NCBI GenBank assembly: GCA_944384295.1
Contig: CALWSU010000019.1
Location: forward strand, 1-39,593
Direction: 5' to 3'
Source: an uncultured Lachnospiraceae bacterium
Lineage (GTDB): Bacteria > Bacillota > Clostridia > Lachnospirales > Anaerotignaceae
Length of the DNA stretch: 39,593 nucleotides
Each line of letters begins with the position of its first letter. Within the stretch, counting starts at the first letter, position 1. The notes under the pieces were generated by a model. The model searched no databases. It was not told the origin of the DNA and saw only the letters and a program-made list of their open reading frames with translations. The position numbers were made by a program, and so were the translations under genes. Below, in pieces: positions 1 to 11,000 of this stretch.

Positions 1-56
1 CAGCCCTCCGGCTGTATTGGTTGAGCAAAAGTCAGCGTGGGATTGGTGTGGTATCT

Positions 57-191
57 TTATCTAAGTGAACCCCCGGTTTCCCACTTAGAAATCGTTTTAT
101 CGCTCATATTGATGATTTCTGCCAATTCTTTTTGTGTCATACCTCTCTTTTCCCGTAATTGTTTGATGGTATTTCCTGTAACGTAATGCAT
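57..191 (-). pseudogene. Truncated XRE-family helix-turn-helix regulator (N-terminal fragment)
   Basis: A 44-codon reading frame starts at ATG 191 behind a good AAAGGAG ribosome site. It encodes a typical Cro/CI (XRE) helix-turn-helix: the turn-recognition segment TQKELAEIINMSDKTISKWE is intact. Family members normally continue after WETG with G-x-PD and a hydrophobic third segment, then often a C-terminal domain. Here the frame ends four residues later at TAA, and no continuation is visible in other frames before the window edge. I read it as a fragment cut by deletion or rearrangement. A very small stand-alone HTH protein is possible but would lack the last helix of the fold. A promoter and a palindrome lie just upstream, so it may still be transcribed. 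Confidence 0.6.
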
Positions 192-226
192 GTTCTCAAA
201 CTCCTTTTATGATATGAATTGATAGC

Positions 227-255
227 ATTGTACCGTATCCGCACTTCACAAACAA
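227..255 (-). promoter_or_regulatory. Promoter of the XRE fragment
   Basis: On the minus strand TTGTTT (250-255) and TACAAT (227-232) are separated by exactly 17 bp, a good vegetative sigma-A match. The predicted start lies about 30 bp upstream of the ATG at 191. Confidence 0.55.
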
Positions 256-256
256 C

Positions 257-269
257 CTACGCATCGTAG
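257..269. promoter_or_regulatory. Candidate operator, 13-bp palindrome abutting the -35
   Basis: CTACGCATCGTAG is an inverted repeat (5-bp arms, 3-bp centre) one base upstream of the -35 box. Its size and place suit a dimeric repressor or activator, possibly the XRE protein itself when it was intact. This is inference; no known consensus was matched. Confidence 0.3.
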
Positions 270-307
270 AGTTTGCAGTGCTATCTTTTTGTATCCATAA
301 CATAAAG

Positions 308-348
308 AAGCCCTTTGCCCCAAAATACATTTTCGAAGCAAAGGGCTT
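308..348 (-). terminator. Terminator downstream of the large SLH gene
   Basis: An 11-bp perfect stem (AAGCCCTTTGC at 308-318 pairing with 338-348) lies 30 bp past the stop of the minus-strand SLH gene. The T-tract is short on both strands, so it could act in either direction. Confidence 0.55.
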
Positions 349-378
349 TTGGATTTGATTGGAATTTGATTCTATATT

Positions 379-3300
379 TTATTGGTTAGATAAAACATTT
401 TCACAAAAACGCATGATTGCAGCCGAAACCTCTGCACGGGTCGCTGGATTTTTGGGAGATAGTTGATTTCCATTTCCATATAAAATATTGTTTGCTACAG
501 CCCATTGCATTGCTTCTTTTGCATATGCGGAAATATCGTTTTGGTCTGTAAAATTCTGTAAATAATTCCCAGAACTTTGTGCTACACCTTTTTGTTGTGC
601 GTAACGATATAACATGGTTGCAAGTTGTTCTCGACTCACATTTTGCAAAGGATTGGAACCATCAGAAATTTGATTTTGTTTTGCCCATGCCATACCTGCA
701 TCATACCAATTGCCGCCTTGATTGGTTATCACTTGCCCGTCCAAACGTGCCAAAGCCGTCATCAACATTGCGCGTTGTGTAGGTGCATTGGGAGAATATG
801 TATCTGTTCCAGTGCCTACAAACAACCCACGACTGGACATGAAATCAGCGGCATTTTTTTGCCAGCCTGTTTCTGGCACATCATAGTATGTTTGGCTATT
901 ATCCATAATCTCTATAGTTGCATCATTTGAGATTGCTACAACCATATAATTTTGTTTGGCTACAACTGTAGGTAATATTTCTTTTCTGCCATCTGCATGT
1001 ACCAATACCGCAACAGTACCCGGTACTGCATTTGTAACAGGAATACGTACTTTGGTTGTTGTATCTGTATCGACTTGAATTTTCACAGTTGCAGGAAATT
1101 GTGGACTACGATTTGCATGTATATCTGGTATCGGCAATGTAACCGTATTTTGATTGGTTACACTTTCTGTAGGCTGTTTTGGCAATGTGACAGTTGCCGT
1201 TTGTTTGCCTTGTGTATCCTGTGTTGTAATCGCAGAAGTACCATCTGATTTTGTTGTTGTAATTTGTTGGGAGCCATCGGGTTTTGCTACAATTTCGCTC
1301 ACATTTCCCTTTTTGTCATCAACAGTCGTTGTTACATCGCCATTGGGTGATGTCACTTGTATTTGTTGGGAGCCATCGGGCTTGATTGTGGTTTCTGTTT
1401 TGGTACCGTCTGGCTTTGTGGTGGTTTCTGTTTTGGTACCATCTGGCTTTGTGGTGGTTTCTGTTTTAGAACCATCTGGATTGGTGGTTACAGTGCTGCC
1501 ACTATTGCCAGGCTTTAAGCTGCCTCCAGAAGAACTGCCCCCTGAGGAACCGCCGCCAGAAGTTGCAGGTAATTTCAGCTCATATTCATAGGTCACTACT
1601 TCGCTATCTTGTAATAAGGTAGAAACTGCAATTGCTTTAACAGTAATATAGACTGTTTCCCCCGCTTTTCCTTGCAACGCAATGGGAATTGTATATTGCA
1701 CACCATGATTTGCAGAAGGTTCGCTGCCATCTAATGTATAATAAATGGTTGCATCTGGCGTATCAGACGTCAATACAAGCATTTGATTTTTGGTATAAAC
1801 ACCTGCGGCAGGCTGTGCCACTGGTGCAGCAGTCGTACCAATGACAATCCCCGGAATTTTAATGGTATAGCGGAAGGTAGACACTGGACTTTCCTGCAAG
1901 CCAGGTGCAACCGCAATCGCTTTTAATACCACTGTGACCGATTCGCCTGCTTTGCCTTCTATTTTAATTGGCGCATCATATTTGATACCATTTTGGACGG
2001 TTGGCTCACTACCATCTAATGTATAGTAAATCGTTGCATCTGGCGTATTAGAAGTCAATTTCACAGTTTGATTACTGGTATAATTCCCTTCTTGCCGACT
2101 GGCTTTCGGTGCCTCTGTGGTATCATCGGTTTCTTCTGGTATTGCAATGGTATAACGGAAAGTAGATACTGCACTGTCTTGCATATCAGGTGCAACCGCA
2201 ATTGCTTTGATTTCTGTTGTTACGGATTCTCCTTCTCTGCCTTCCACTGCAATTGGCGCATTATATTCTATGCCATCTTCTGCCGTTGGTTCACTGCTAT
2301 CTGTTGTATAATAAATCGTTGCATCTGGCGTATCTGTTGTCAATGTAACAGTCTGATTGCTGGTATATGTTCCTGCTGGTGGATTTGCCACGGGTGCAGC
2401 TGTAACATCAGCGGCTGTTACTGTAACGTCAATTTTGACAGTCAGGGATACCCCATTTGCTTCCACACCTTCTGGCAATGTCATAGTACCTTCTAATCGG
2501 AATGTCTGTTCTGTTTTTTCAGATGGATCGTAGCTTGTACCGTCCACTGGTGTATCTGACCATTGTACATTCGCTTGATTGATACTGCTATCATCGGTCA
2601 CAATGTTTACCTGTGTTGGTAATGGCAAATCTTGTATTTGTGTACCATTTGCTGCTTGAATGGGGTCCGGCTGTTGTATCGACTGCAATTGCACTGTTTT
2701 TTGATCTGTTTTTGGGAATGTAAAACGTACAGTTATGGTACCATCTTGATGATTGGTCACAGTTGCATTTTCTTGATTGATGGTAGCGGTAACAGCAGAC
2801 GCAAATGCATAATTGCTTTTGGGTGCCAATGTCACAGCAACTGTGTACGCGGTATCATAATCCGCAGTGCCTGTGTTTTGTGGTTCCCAAGATACAGAAG
2901 ATACAGAAACGCCCTCTGTTTGCACATTTGCTGTATGATCCAATGCTTGTCCTGCTACAGGTGCATCAATATCCTCAATTGCAATCGCATCTATTTCCGT
3001 TGGTGCACTGGTCAAACCACTGACCTCTACTTGGTATGTCAAAGGATAATCAAACACTTCTGTGGTAAATGTGTAAATACCATTTTCCAAGGCATCTTGT
3101 GGTTGTATGTTGCTGCCGTCATTCGGCGATGTAGACAAATTCCACACACAATTTTGATATTCTGTTACAGGTACTGAAATTAAAGTCCCTTTATCTCCAT
3201 AAAATTTAATGTCTAATGTCGGTTTTACAAAAGCATCTAATAAAAATTGTACCGTATCTCCCTATTGCGCAGTATGACTTCCATTTGCAGGATTTTTGGG

Positions 3301-4849
3301 TTTTGCAACATGAAATATGGTAATATCCTTTTTCAAAGTAGATATATATTGTCGTGTATGCGGCATCAATGCAATGGGATTTCCTGATATCTGTCCTCCA
3401 GAAATCATAGAAGCTATTGTACTAGAAACCTTGATATTACCGCCCAATGTCAATGTGCCATTATTTTGAATCACCTTAGAAGCGGATGCATTCATAGAAA
3501 TTGCTGTAAAATTGCCTGAATTGATAATGGTCGCAGAACTTCCTGAAGCAATCTGGAAAGTAGGAGAAATGGTGCTGTTGATTGCAACAGGAGGATTATT
3601 TCCTCCTATTTGTCCATTGAGATCCAATGTCACGCCATCTTTGAGTGTAATGGTACTGGTGACATTGACCTGATTTTGCAAAATCAAAGTATCTCCGGAT
3701 TGTGCCGCCTGCATTGCCGCATCTAATGTATCATATCCTTTTGTACTGTCATCTGGTTTGCGTATCACCACGTTCCCATCTGCACTTGGATTACGTGCTT
3801 CTGTGGAAAGGGATGGATATGTAAATTTATGCTCTTTATATGCAGGAGATTTTTCAGGTGTAGAATTATGATTTTTCCAAAAGTTTTATATTGATCCCCT
3901 AAAGCAGTTTCTGTTACTGTATTACTGCCTACTAAAAAATAAACTTGTTTTGCTTGTGGAGATTGTATAGATGGGTCATCCCATGTGGGATCTAAGGCAT
4001 ACCATTTTTTGGTACCAGTTCCATCATCTAATTCTACATAGTTCCATGCATGCTGCTCTCCGCCATTGCTCATATTGATTTGATTATATGCTCAGCCTTC
4101 GATATAAGCATTCTTGATATCAAAAGCATCGAGCAAAACTTTCATGGCAGTCGCATATCCATAACAAACTGGATCATCGTCTGTAGTAGCTTTATCATTA
4201 TCACTCAACAAACCACTTGCCGCACAACGAGAAAAATTACTTGCACCCAATCCAGCTGCATTATATGTATTATTAGCAGCAATCCAGTTGTTGATATACT
4301 TTAATTTAGAAACATCATCTATGGCTGTAGAAGGTAGATTTTTTTGATTTCTGCTACTTTCGCTTCTAAATCTGCGCGATATTGCGGCAAATTCTCTACT
4401 GTAAACCCAGCATAAAAGAAAGAAGTGCCAGTAGGAAACGTAGGTAATTCATAGATTGTGTTTCCTTCACTATCTGTAGCAGGTACAGATTCTGCCCAAG
4501 ATAATTTGGATGCATCGATCCAAAAATATTCTGGGTGATCCCGAAATACTGCAAAAACTGGTTTTGTGGAAATGGAATAACTCGAATCTTTTGGAATCGT
4601 GACTTTGACACCGGAAGGGTCTGTGGCATCTTTTGCCAATTCTTCGATTTGGTCTAAAATCGCATCATATACAGCTTGTTCGTCCGCGGTCAACTGTGTA
4701 TAAAAATATTCTCCGCTGCCTGCTTCTCATAATGTTGTTGCACCATAGACAGAAATCGGCATAGCATTGGGTACTGTACACAACAAACTACCCGCCAGCA
4801 ATACACTACACCATTTCTTAGATGCAGCACGATATGTTACATGCTTCAT
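379..4849 (-). pseudogene. Decayed large surface protein: signal peptide, transglutaminase-like domain, HEX_C-type repeats, SLH domains
   Basis: The original gene starts at ATG 4849 (upstream AAAGGATG) with a signal peptide. The frame is then broken by TGA at 4727-4729, a frameshift in the T-run at 4339-4345, TGA at 4092-4094, a frameshift near the T-run at 3872-3876, and TAG at 3262-3264. Stitched across the breaks it reads as one protein of roughly 1490 residues. It has a transglutaminase-like core (Cys in VCYGYA, His in QHAWN, Asp in LDPTWDD) and a beta-helix-like stretch. Three repeats follow with the SNQTVxLTxxTPDATIYYT pattern of chitobiase/HexA C-terminal-like domains (about 2400-1567), then a Thr/Lys-rich linker with PDGTKTETT repeats and three SLH modules (last about 170 residues). 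The final 2.8 kb is one open frame of about 922 codons, beginning near a GTG at 3147, but it lacks a clear ribosome site and signal peptide. The damaged substitutions could be C-to-T changes; the two indels lie in homopolymers, so sequencing error could explain those but not the stops. Confidence 0.75.
1388..1486 (-). repeat. 33-bp coding repeat, three copies
   Basis: Three near-identical 33-bp units (starting at 1388, 1421 and 1454) encode the 11-residue motif TKPDGTKTETT in the linker between the HEX_C-like repeats and the SLH domains. They look like a slippage-prone spacer of a wall-spanning protein. Confidence 0.75.
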
Positions 4850-4900
4850 ACTGGTTCATCCTTTCATCTCAAATACTCCCCATAATACCATTATATTTCC

Positions 4901-4928
4901 AGTGTATCATATCGTTTTACTATGTCAA
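4901..4928 (-). promoter_or_regulatory. Promoter of the decayed SLH/transglutaminase gene
   Basis: On the minus strand a perfect TTGACA (4923-4928) is followed after 16 bp by TACACT (4901-4906), about 50 bp upstream of ATG 4849. The promoter appears intact although the gene is broken. Confidence 0.6.
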
Positions 4929-5023
4929 GCATTTTATCGCATTATAAAATAACGCTATCTCCTCTTTCCAAGGATTTTATCAAAATGGGATAGATTTGTT
5001 GCATGATGTCCTTTCTGAGATAC

Positions 5024-5058
5024 AAAAATAGCGCAGTGATTCTTGCAATCTCTGTGCG
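5024..5058 (-). terminator. Possible terminator after the intact SLH/transglutaminase gene
   Basis: An imperfect hairpin (CGCA and GATT arms with an internal loop, 5032-5058) is followed on the minus strand by TATTTTTG, 18 bp past the stop codon. The stem is weak. Confidence 0.35.
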
Positions 5059-5075
5059 AAAAATAAAGAAAGTTC

Positions 5076-6530
5076 TTATGGTACATAATCATAGAGGCAC
5101 ACAGACCAATTGGGGTTGTCCTTCCAATCATGATCTTTGCGCATAGTCGCATCAGATACCATAAAATAGGTATAACAAATCCCTTGCTCTTGGTCGTCCC
5201 ATGTCGTATCAATATTATACCAAATGCCATCTACATTGACACGTACCCAAGAATGTGCTTGATTTCTGGAAAAACCAAAGATATGCTCACAATCAATACC
5301 ACTCAAATAGCAAAGCAAATCCATCGCCAATGTATAACCCTCACAAACTGCGGCATGATTCACCAAAGCACCATATGCCGTATGTGCAGTATCGCCATAT
5401 TCTTGATATGTCACCGTTTCACACAGGTAATCATGAAATGCTTTGACGCGTTCATATTCGCTCATATCCGCAGATACCAAAGAATCATGCACACGTTTTG
5501 CTTCGGCATATAACGCCATATCCTCAGCAGTCAGACTGCTGGATTTCCCTTCCATATACGCCATGACACGCGCTGCATCTTTATAAGTAATATTGACTGT
5601 AAAATATCCTGCATTGTGGTATATGGTGGCATTCATTTGCCTATGGTCTGGGAAACGATCTACAATATCTTGACTGAGCAGCGCAGCACAAAATGCTTGT
5701 TCCTGACCAATCGGCGTATATATGGTGACATCAGAGAAACGCGCGTCCATGATGACGGCAATCTGGTCAATCATATCTTCTATACGATTAACAATGATTT
5801 GATTGCTCACATTTTGCGATACAGGACCTGGTACAATTTGCGCAATGGGTTTTTGTGCAACAGACATGCTCCCTGGCTGTGGTATCTCACGGTAAAGCAA
5901 TACCCCCATTTTATCCAAAGCATCATACAATGTCATATGCAAATCTGGTACGGTCACATGCAAAAAACTATCAGACAACATGACCATATCGCTACGTAAA
6001 AATGTATCTGTTTTCACATAATCTACGCCTTCCACTAGCCCCACTTGCGCAGCGGTGACATAGGGATTTTTCCAATTCACATCATACCCTATCCCACGTA
6101 GTAAGAGCGTCATATATTCCTGCATTGTGATTTTGTCCTCAAAACCAAAAGTATCTTCTGAAACTCCGGCTGTGATGCCATACGTATACGCATACCCCAC
6201 ATAAGGCGCTGCCCAAGAGGAAACATCTGTAAACGGGTGTGTATAATTTCTGGTGATTGCTTCATTCTTTCCGCCCAATAACCGTACTACCATCACAATG
6301 GCTTCCCCACGCGTCATGGTGGCGGACAGATTGAAATTCGGTGTACCATCTGCATGGGTGCCTGTACCATCTAACAAACCCAATTGATACAAATGGACTG
6401 CACTTTCTTGTATTTTTGTATCAGAAACAGCATTGGTATGATTTTCGGCAAAAACAGGGATTTGTAAGCCTGTCAGCCATATGGCACACGCCAAAATCAA
6501 AGATATGCTGCATTGTATTCTTTTTCTCAA
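5076..6530 (-). CDS. Secreted SLH protein with C-terminal transglutaminase-like domain
   Basis: A secreted surface protein of 484 residues. I start it at TTG 6530 because AAAAGGAG (6539-6546) sits at ideal distance there; upstream in-frame ATGs at 6551 and 6602 lack a ribosome site. A basic-hydrophobic signal peptide ends near VFAEN. Two SLH-like modules follow (about residues 40-155), including TRGEAIVMVVRLLGG and FTDVSSWAAPYV. After a middle region with no recognised family comes a transglutaminase/protease-like core at the C terminus. Its catalytic triad is visible: Cys396 in AAVCEGYT, His426 in QAHSWV and Asp441 in YNIDTTWDD. Such domains act as cysteine peptidases or cross-linkers; the substrate is unknown. 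SLH modules usually bind pyruvylated wall polysaccharide. A TGTTAGAAT extended -10 lies at 6583-6591 (weak). The domain order is the reverse of the decayed neighbour downstream. Confidence 0.85.
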   Translation of the reverse strand: MRKRIQCSISLILACAIWLTGLQIPVFAENHTNAVSDTKIQESAVHLYQLGLLDGTGTHADGTPNFNLSATMTRGEAIVMVVRLLGGKNEAITRNYTHPFTDVSSWAAPYVGYAYTYGITAGVSEDTFGFEDKITMQEYMTLLLRGIGYDVNWKNPYVTAAQVGLVEGVDYVKTDTFLRSDMVMLSDSFLHVTVPDLHMTLYDALDKMGVLLYREIPQPGSMSVAQKPIAQIVPGPVSQNVSNQIIVNRIEDMIDQIAVIMDARFSDVTIYTPIGQEQAFCAALLSQDIVDRFPDHRQMNATIYHNAGYFTVNITYKDAARVMAYMEGKSSSLTAEDMALYAEAKRVHDSLVSADMSEYERVKAFHDYLCETVTYQEYGDTAHTAYGALVNHAAVCEGYTLAMDLLCYLSGIDCEHIFGFSRNQAHSWVRVNVDGIWYNIDTTWDDQEQGICYTYFMVSDATMRKDHDWKDNPNWSVCLYDYVP

Positions 6531-6637
6531 TGCCTTTGCTCCTTTTCTCATATTCTCATATTTTTTGAAATTCGATGTTTTTATTCTAACACTAGACGGC
6601 ATGATGTTCTATATCTTTTTTTCTTTTTTTCTTTCTG

Positions 6638-6675
6638 CAAAAAAAAGAGTCAGAAGCGAATACCGCTTCCAACTC
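6638..6675 (-). terminator. Strong terminator of the M60-SLH unit
   Basis: On the minus strand a 12-bp stem with two G-U pairs (arms 6664-6675 and 6647-6658, loop of five) is followed by eight Ts. It lies 47 bp after the SLH gene stop and separates that unit from the next SLH/transglutaminase gene. Confidence 0.85.
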
Positions 6676-6722
6676 CTATTTGAAATTTTTGAAATTTTTG
6701 ATTTGTTTGGTATCCAATCCCA

Positions 6723-8072
6723 TTAAATACCATATTTCTGGCACAAACGCATAAAGATAGAAGAAATTTCAGCACGTGTAATTTCTGCTTTCGGGCGGAA
6801 ATTGCCTGTATCATCTCCAGACAATAAACCAGCCTGCTGCATTGCCCCTACACTTTCTTTTGCATATGCGCTGATTTCAGCATCATCCGCAAAAGCAGTA
6901 TTGCTGCTTTGCAAAGATACGCCTGTATATTGCAAATATCTTGCCAACATCACGGCTGCCTGTTCTCTTGTGATGGGCGTATTGGGTGCAAATTCTGTTT
7001 CACTGATACCAGACACCAATTGATTGTGATGTGCCCAGCCTACCGCATTGCTATACCATGCATCTTCTGCAACGTCTGCAAATGTGCTCTTTATCTGATC
7101 ATTTGCACCATCTAAACGATATAACACAGAAACCAACATACCTCTGGTCATATTCTGCATGGGTGCAAACTCTGTTTCACTGACACCAGAAAATAAACCT
7201 CTTTGTGTCACATAAGAAACTGGTTGTGCATACCATTGTGTGGTTGGTACATCTGTAAACTTAGTTGGTTTTGTGACATCAATTTCGTTCGTCTGTTCTG
7301 TTGCCGCAAAGATTACTTCTACAGTATCGTCTGCTTTCAAATTCAATAACTGCAATACGGCACCTTGTGAAACACCATTCACCAAAACATCTTTTACCTG
7401 ATACCCAGGGTGTGGGTGAATGGACACACTGCCGTCTTTCCCTACTACAATACTGCCATTGGTTTGGTCGCCTACAATGGTTGGTTTGCCTGCATTTGTG
7501 TTCGGTTTGGAAGTCTGATTATTTTGGCTTCCGCTGCTGCTACCACCGCCTGAGGGTTTCTGTGTGGTACCATTGTCTGTATGGTCGGTATCATCGTCAT
7601 CATCATTGTTATTGTTATTATTTCCGGGCTTTTCTACCACAACATTATCTTGTATCGAAATATCGGTATAAGTTGTTGCAATATCTTGTGTATCTAAAAC
7701 AATCAATTTTGATGCGCCAGAAAATGTATCTGTATTTTCTAATACCAAATTTCCCAATAAAATGCGATTATTGTCTATCTCCAAAGGTGTATAAGAATCC
7801 ACATAAATGGTATAAGTACCATTTTTTTCGCTATGGAAACTATATGCTGTGTCTTCTGCACCTGTGAAATGGACATTTGCCGCATTTTGTTTGGGCAGCA
7901 ATGTCAATTCTACGCTGGTGATACCTTCTGATACGCCGGAAAGATATACATATGCTTCATTGCTTCCCGTTTGGCGTTCGATTGATATGGTGGGATTCGC
8001 CGCAAACGCTGTGGCAGGCATCAAAAATGATGCCGCCAAAACGCTTGCGAAAACAGAATATCTCTTTTTCAT
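6723..8072 (-). CDS. Secreted SLH-anchored protein with N-terminal beta-rich, possibly cohesin-like domain
   Basis: A 449-residue surface protein behind AGGAGG. A signal peptide (1-24, ending TAFAA) is followed by a beta-rich domain (27-147). This domain has the size and strand pattern of the cohesin/carbohydrate-binding fold, but I cannot assign it to a family with certainty. Next comes a low-complexity Asn/Asp/Ser/Gly linker (148-198). A domain with the GYQVKDVLVNGVSQG pattern of bacterial surface repeat domains follows (205-257), then three SLH modules (271-449) such as FTDVPTTQWYA and ITREQAAVMLARYL. The gene begins only 14 bp after the M60 protease gene and shares its terminator, so both are co-transcribed. 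The likely role is a wall-bound anchor or receptor; whether it holds the protease is inference. Confidence 0.85.
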   Translation of the reverse strand: MKKRYSVFASVLAASFLMPATAFAANPTISIERQTGSNEAYVYLSGVSEGITSVELTLLPKQNAANVHFTGAEDTAYSFHSEKNGTYTIYVDSYTPLEIDNNRILLGNLVLENTDTFSGASKLIVLDTQDIATTYTDISIQDNVVVEKPGNNNNNNDDDDDTDHTDNGTTQKPSGGGSSSGSQNNQTSKPNTNAGKPTIVGDQTNGSIVVGKDGSVSIHPHPGYQVKDVLVNGVSQGAVLQLLNLKADDTVEVIFAATEQTNEIDVTKPTKFTDVPTTQWYAQPVSYVTQRGLFSGVSETEFAPMQNMTRGMLVSVLYRLDGANDQIKSTFADVAEDAWYSNAVGWAHHNQLVSGISETEFAPNTPITREQAAVMLARYLQYTGVSLQSSNTAFADDAEISAYAKESVGAMQQAGLLSGDDTGNFRPKAEITRAEISSIFMRLCQKYGI

Positions 8073-8086
8073 ATTTTGTTTTCCTC

Positions 8087-11000
8087 CTAGTTATGTTCCA
8101 ATACGATGGTGGGCATACCTTCTTCATCTGGAGAGGAAATCCACAAAGTCTGTGCTGTGATACGTCCATCTGTTGTAGAAGCAGTATCTGTACGATACAA
8201 TACGGCTTGAATACGGTCTGGTAATGCACTTGGGTGGTCACAATCCATATGCTCCAATTCTGCTTCTGCTTCTTCATTTACCACATAGATGAACATACCA
8301 TTGCTAATCAAACTTACTTCGCCATCTTCTGGAACTTCTGCAAATAAATAAGTTTCGCCGCTGATTGGTCTGGTTTCTTTTGTTTCGCTGCCAGTTTCCA
8401 AATTGCGTACTGTGTATTCGCCATTGACTTGTACATAGTTATATTGTGGATCACCCACATAAGTACCTACAATCACAAGAGAACCAGCGGGAATGACTTC
8501 GTCCGTTGTTTCGCCCCATTGATAATCTGATTGCAGTCTACCAATTGCTGCGCCATCTTGTAAGAATGCAACGTCATCACTGACTGCACCAATCAACTGT
8601 ACTTTGGCATCTTCTGGTACATTTTCCAAAACCAATTTTTTGATGTCATAAGTCCAGATACGGCTATCATTTTCTGATGCGCCTGGCTTAATGAAATAAG
8701 ATTTCCATACATTGCTTTCGGAAGACATATTTTGTTTTAATGTAAATAAAGTTTCTTTTTCTACGCCATCTACAGAGGTAGTCACAGTTGCGCGTACACT
8801 TTCCAAATCAGACACGCCTGTTAGTTTGACACCAGATACAGACTGTGCTTTGTCATTTTGCATCACAATGGTTGCAACATTGCCTTCTTGTGACAATGTA
8901 TATAATTGTGCATCTAAAACATGGTCATAAGAAATACGTACTTGCTCGCCTGCTGTTGCTTCTGATACATTGCCCTGTTTATCCACTGCACGTACTGCAT
9001 AAGTCAAAACAGTATGATTTGCTGTACCAATATGGTCTGTATAGGTGGTTTCTGTTGTAAAGGCAATGGATTTTCCATCTCTCAAGATTTCATATCCTAA
9101 AATATTTTCTGCATCGGTATGGGTAAACTGCAATGTCACATCTTGACCACTGGTACCAACCGAAGGCGCAACATCTACAGAATCCAATGTGATTGTGCCA
9201 TTGGCTGTACCAGTACCTTGTAAACGATTGCGTCTGGAATCATCATTCAAGTACCAAATTGCGCGGCTTTCTTCTTCATATTCTGCCAGTTTGTTTTTGG
9301 TGCTTTGTGTCAATTCCATACCCCAACGTGTAAAGAATTCTGTCAAGTCTTTTTGTGCTACTTCAGAAGCAATCAATGCCACACGATTGTCGTAATCATT
9401 GCCATCATATGCGCCAGATTTCCACAATGCAAAGAATTGATGATAGAAATCCATAGGATTTTCTGCATTATCATAGGCAAGGTGTAATTGCCAATACATG
9501 CCCAATTGTACAAACACATTGTTTGCTGCACCTGGACGTGCTTCTGCTACTTTTTGGAAAATGGCGGTATATCTATCTTCCATTTCCAATCTTGTCTGCA
9601 AAGTAGTCATATCTTTTTCATCATAACTTTGTACCATCAAAGAATACAGATTGTTTGTAATTTCTGCACGACCTAATTTGTCCATGTTATGTCCGATTTC
9701 GTGCGCAATGCCCCAGCCATATAAACCGTTTTCTTTTCCAGAGATAGCAGAAACCGGTGTACCTTGTACCAAAGGTGCGGCGGAATCATAGCCAATCCCG
9801 ATATGTTCGCCTGCCGCATACATGAATGCGGAACCAAACATGCGCATATAACGGATATTTTGACGGCTTTGCATAGGATTTTGATAGGTTTCTCTGTTGC
9901 CGTCTGCAATGCTTTGTGTTGTATTCACAACATAAGACACATCTTCCCAAGCCAAAATTGCCTGATACAAAGATTCTGTTGTCAAAGTGCTTGCTGCTTC
10001 CTTGATTGGAATAGACAACAATACGCTTGGTGTTGCAATATCGGTATGGTTTTGTATGCTGGTCTGCTGTAATCTAGCGCCTCTTTCTTGTACATATGCT
10101 TGCACTTGTGATACATAAGCATCAATTTTTGCTCTGCGTTCTTCTTCGCGCAATGTATACCAATCTGACAACTCCAACATAGGTGTTTTGACACTGGTGG
10201 TACCATTTGTAACGACACGCAAACGAATATTTTCTGCATGTTCTCCACTATATGTCAAATATAAGGGACCGCCTTTTTCTGGTGCAACAGAAGAAATCTG
10301 CGGTATGGTAATCACATTACGTCCTTCTTTTAATGCAATGCCTGCACCTTTCCATGCATTATATTCTGCAAAATATTGTGTTGGAACAATGGTTACAGTT
10401 TCTCCCTCTGGAATATCCGCATAAATCACAATTTCTGTACCACTATTGACAGAAACGCCCAAAGGCTGCAATACGCTTGCAGTTTGTCCAAATGCTGCTT
10501 GGTCTACTGCATTGCTGCGAGATTGGAACCCGCTTTGCACTTCCAAAGTTTGCCCTTCTGCAAGTGCTTGTGCATCGTTCAATTCCTGTATCATCAATTC
10601 ACGATTCAGATAGAATGCGTTTGTATTTTCTACGCGACCGCGCAAATCTTCTACTTTTTGCAGTGTTTCTTCCTTGCTGTAACGCAATGTGCTGAATGTG
10701 CCGTCTGCAAACAAATCTGCAATTTCTGCGGGTGTATTATCCAAATGATAGAAAGCGGCTTCTGACAATGTCACAGGTTTTGCACCTTCCCATTGTCCCA
10801 CATTGACCGTAATTCTGGAAATATCGTCTGCTTCTGGAATTTCTAATACCGAATAGCCGCCATCGCTGCTTGTTACTTTTGCAGTAACAGAATCTTTTAT
10901 GGTTGCGATTTTTTCATATTTTCCATCTGACAATTTACGATATGTTGTAATCTGATAATCTCTGATACCTGATGTATAACTTGCATCACCTTGTCTAGGG

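Noticed and set aside
1..56. Small hairpin CAGCC/GGCTG at the left edge as a mobile-element end
   Set aside because: Five-bp arms are too short and the window stops there; nothing supports an element.
3262..4729. Reassignment of TGA as a sense codon in the broken SLH gene
   Set aside because: TGA ends other intact genes here (pyrG and the Y-family polymerase), and a TAG plus two frameshifts also interrupt this gene, so decay or error is simpler.
4955..5230. 91-codon frame overlapping the end of the SLH/transglutaminase gene
   Set aside because: It overlaps the conserved catalytic end in another frame and has no recognisable features.
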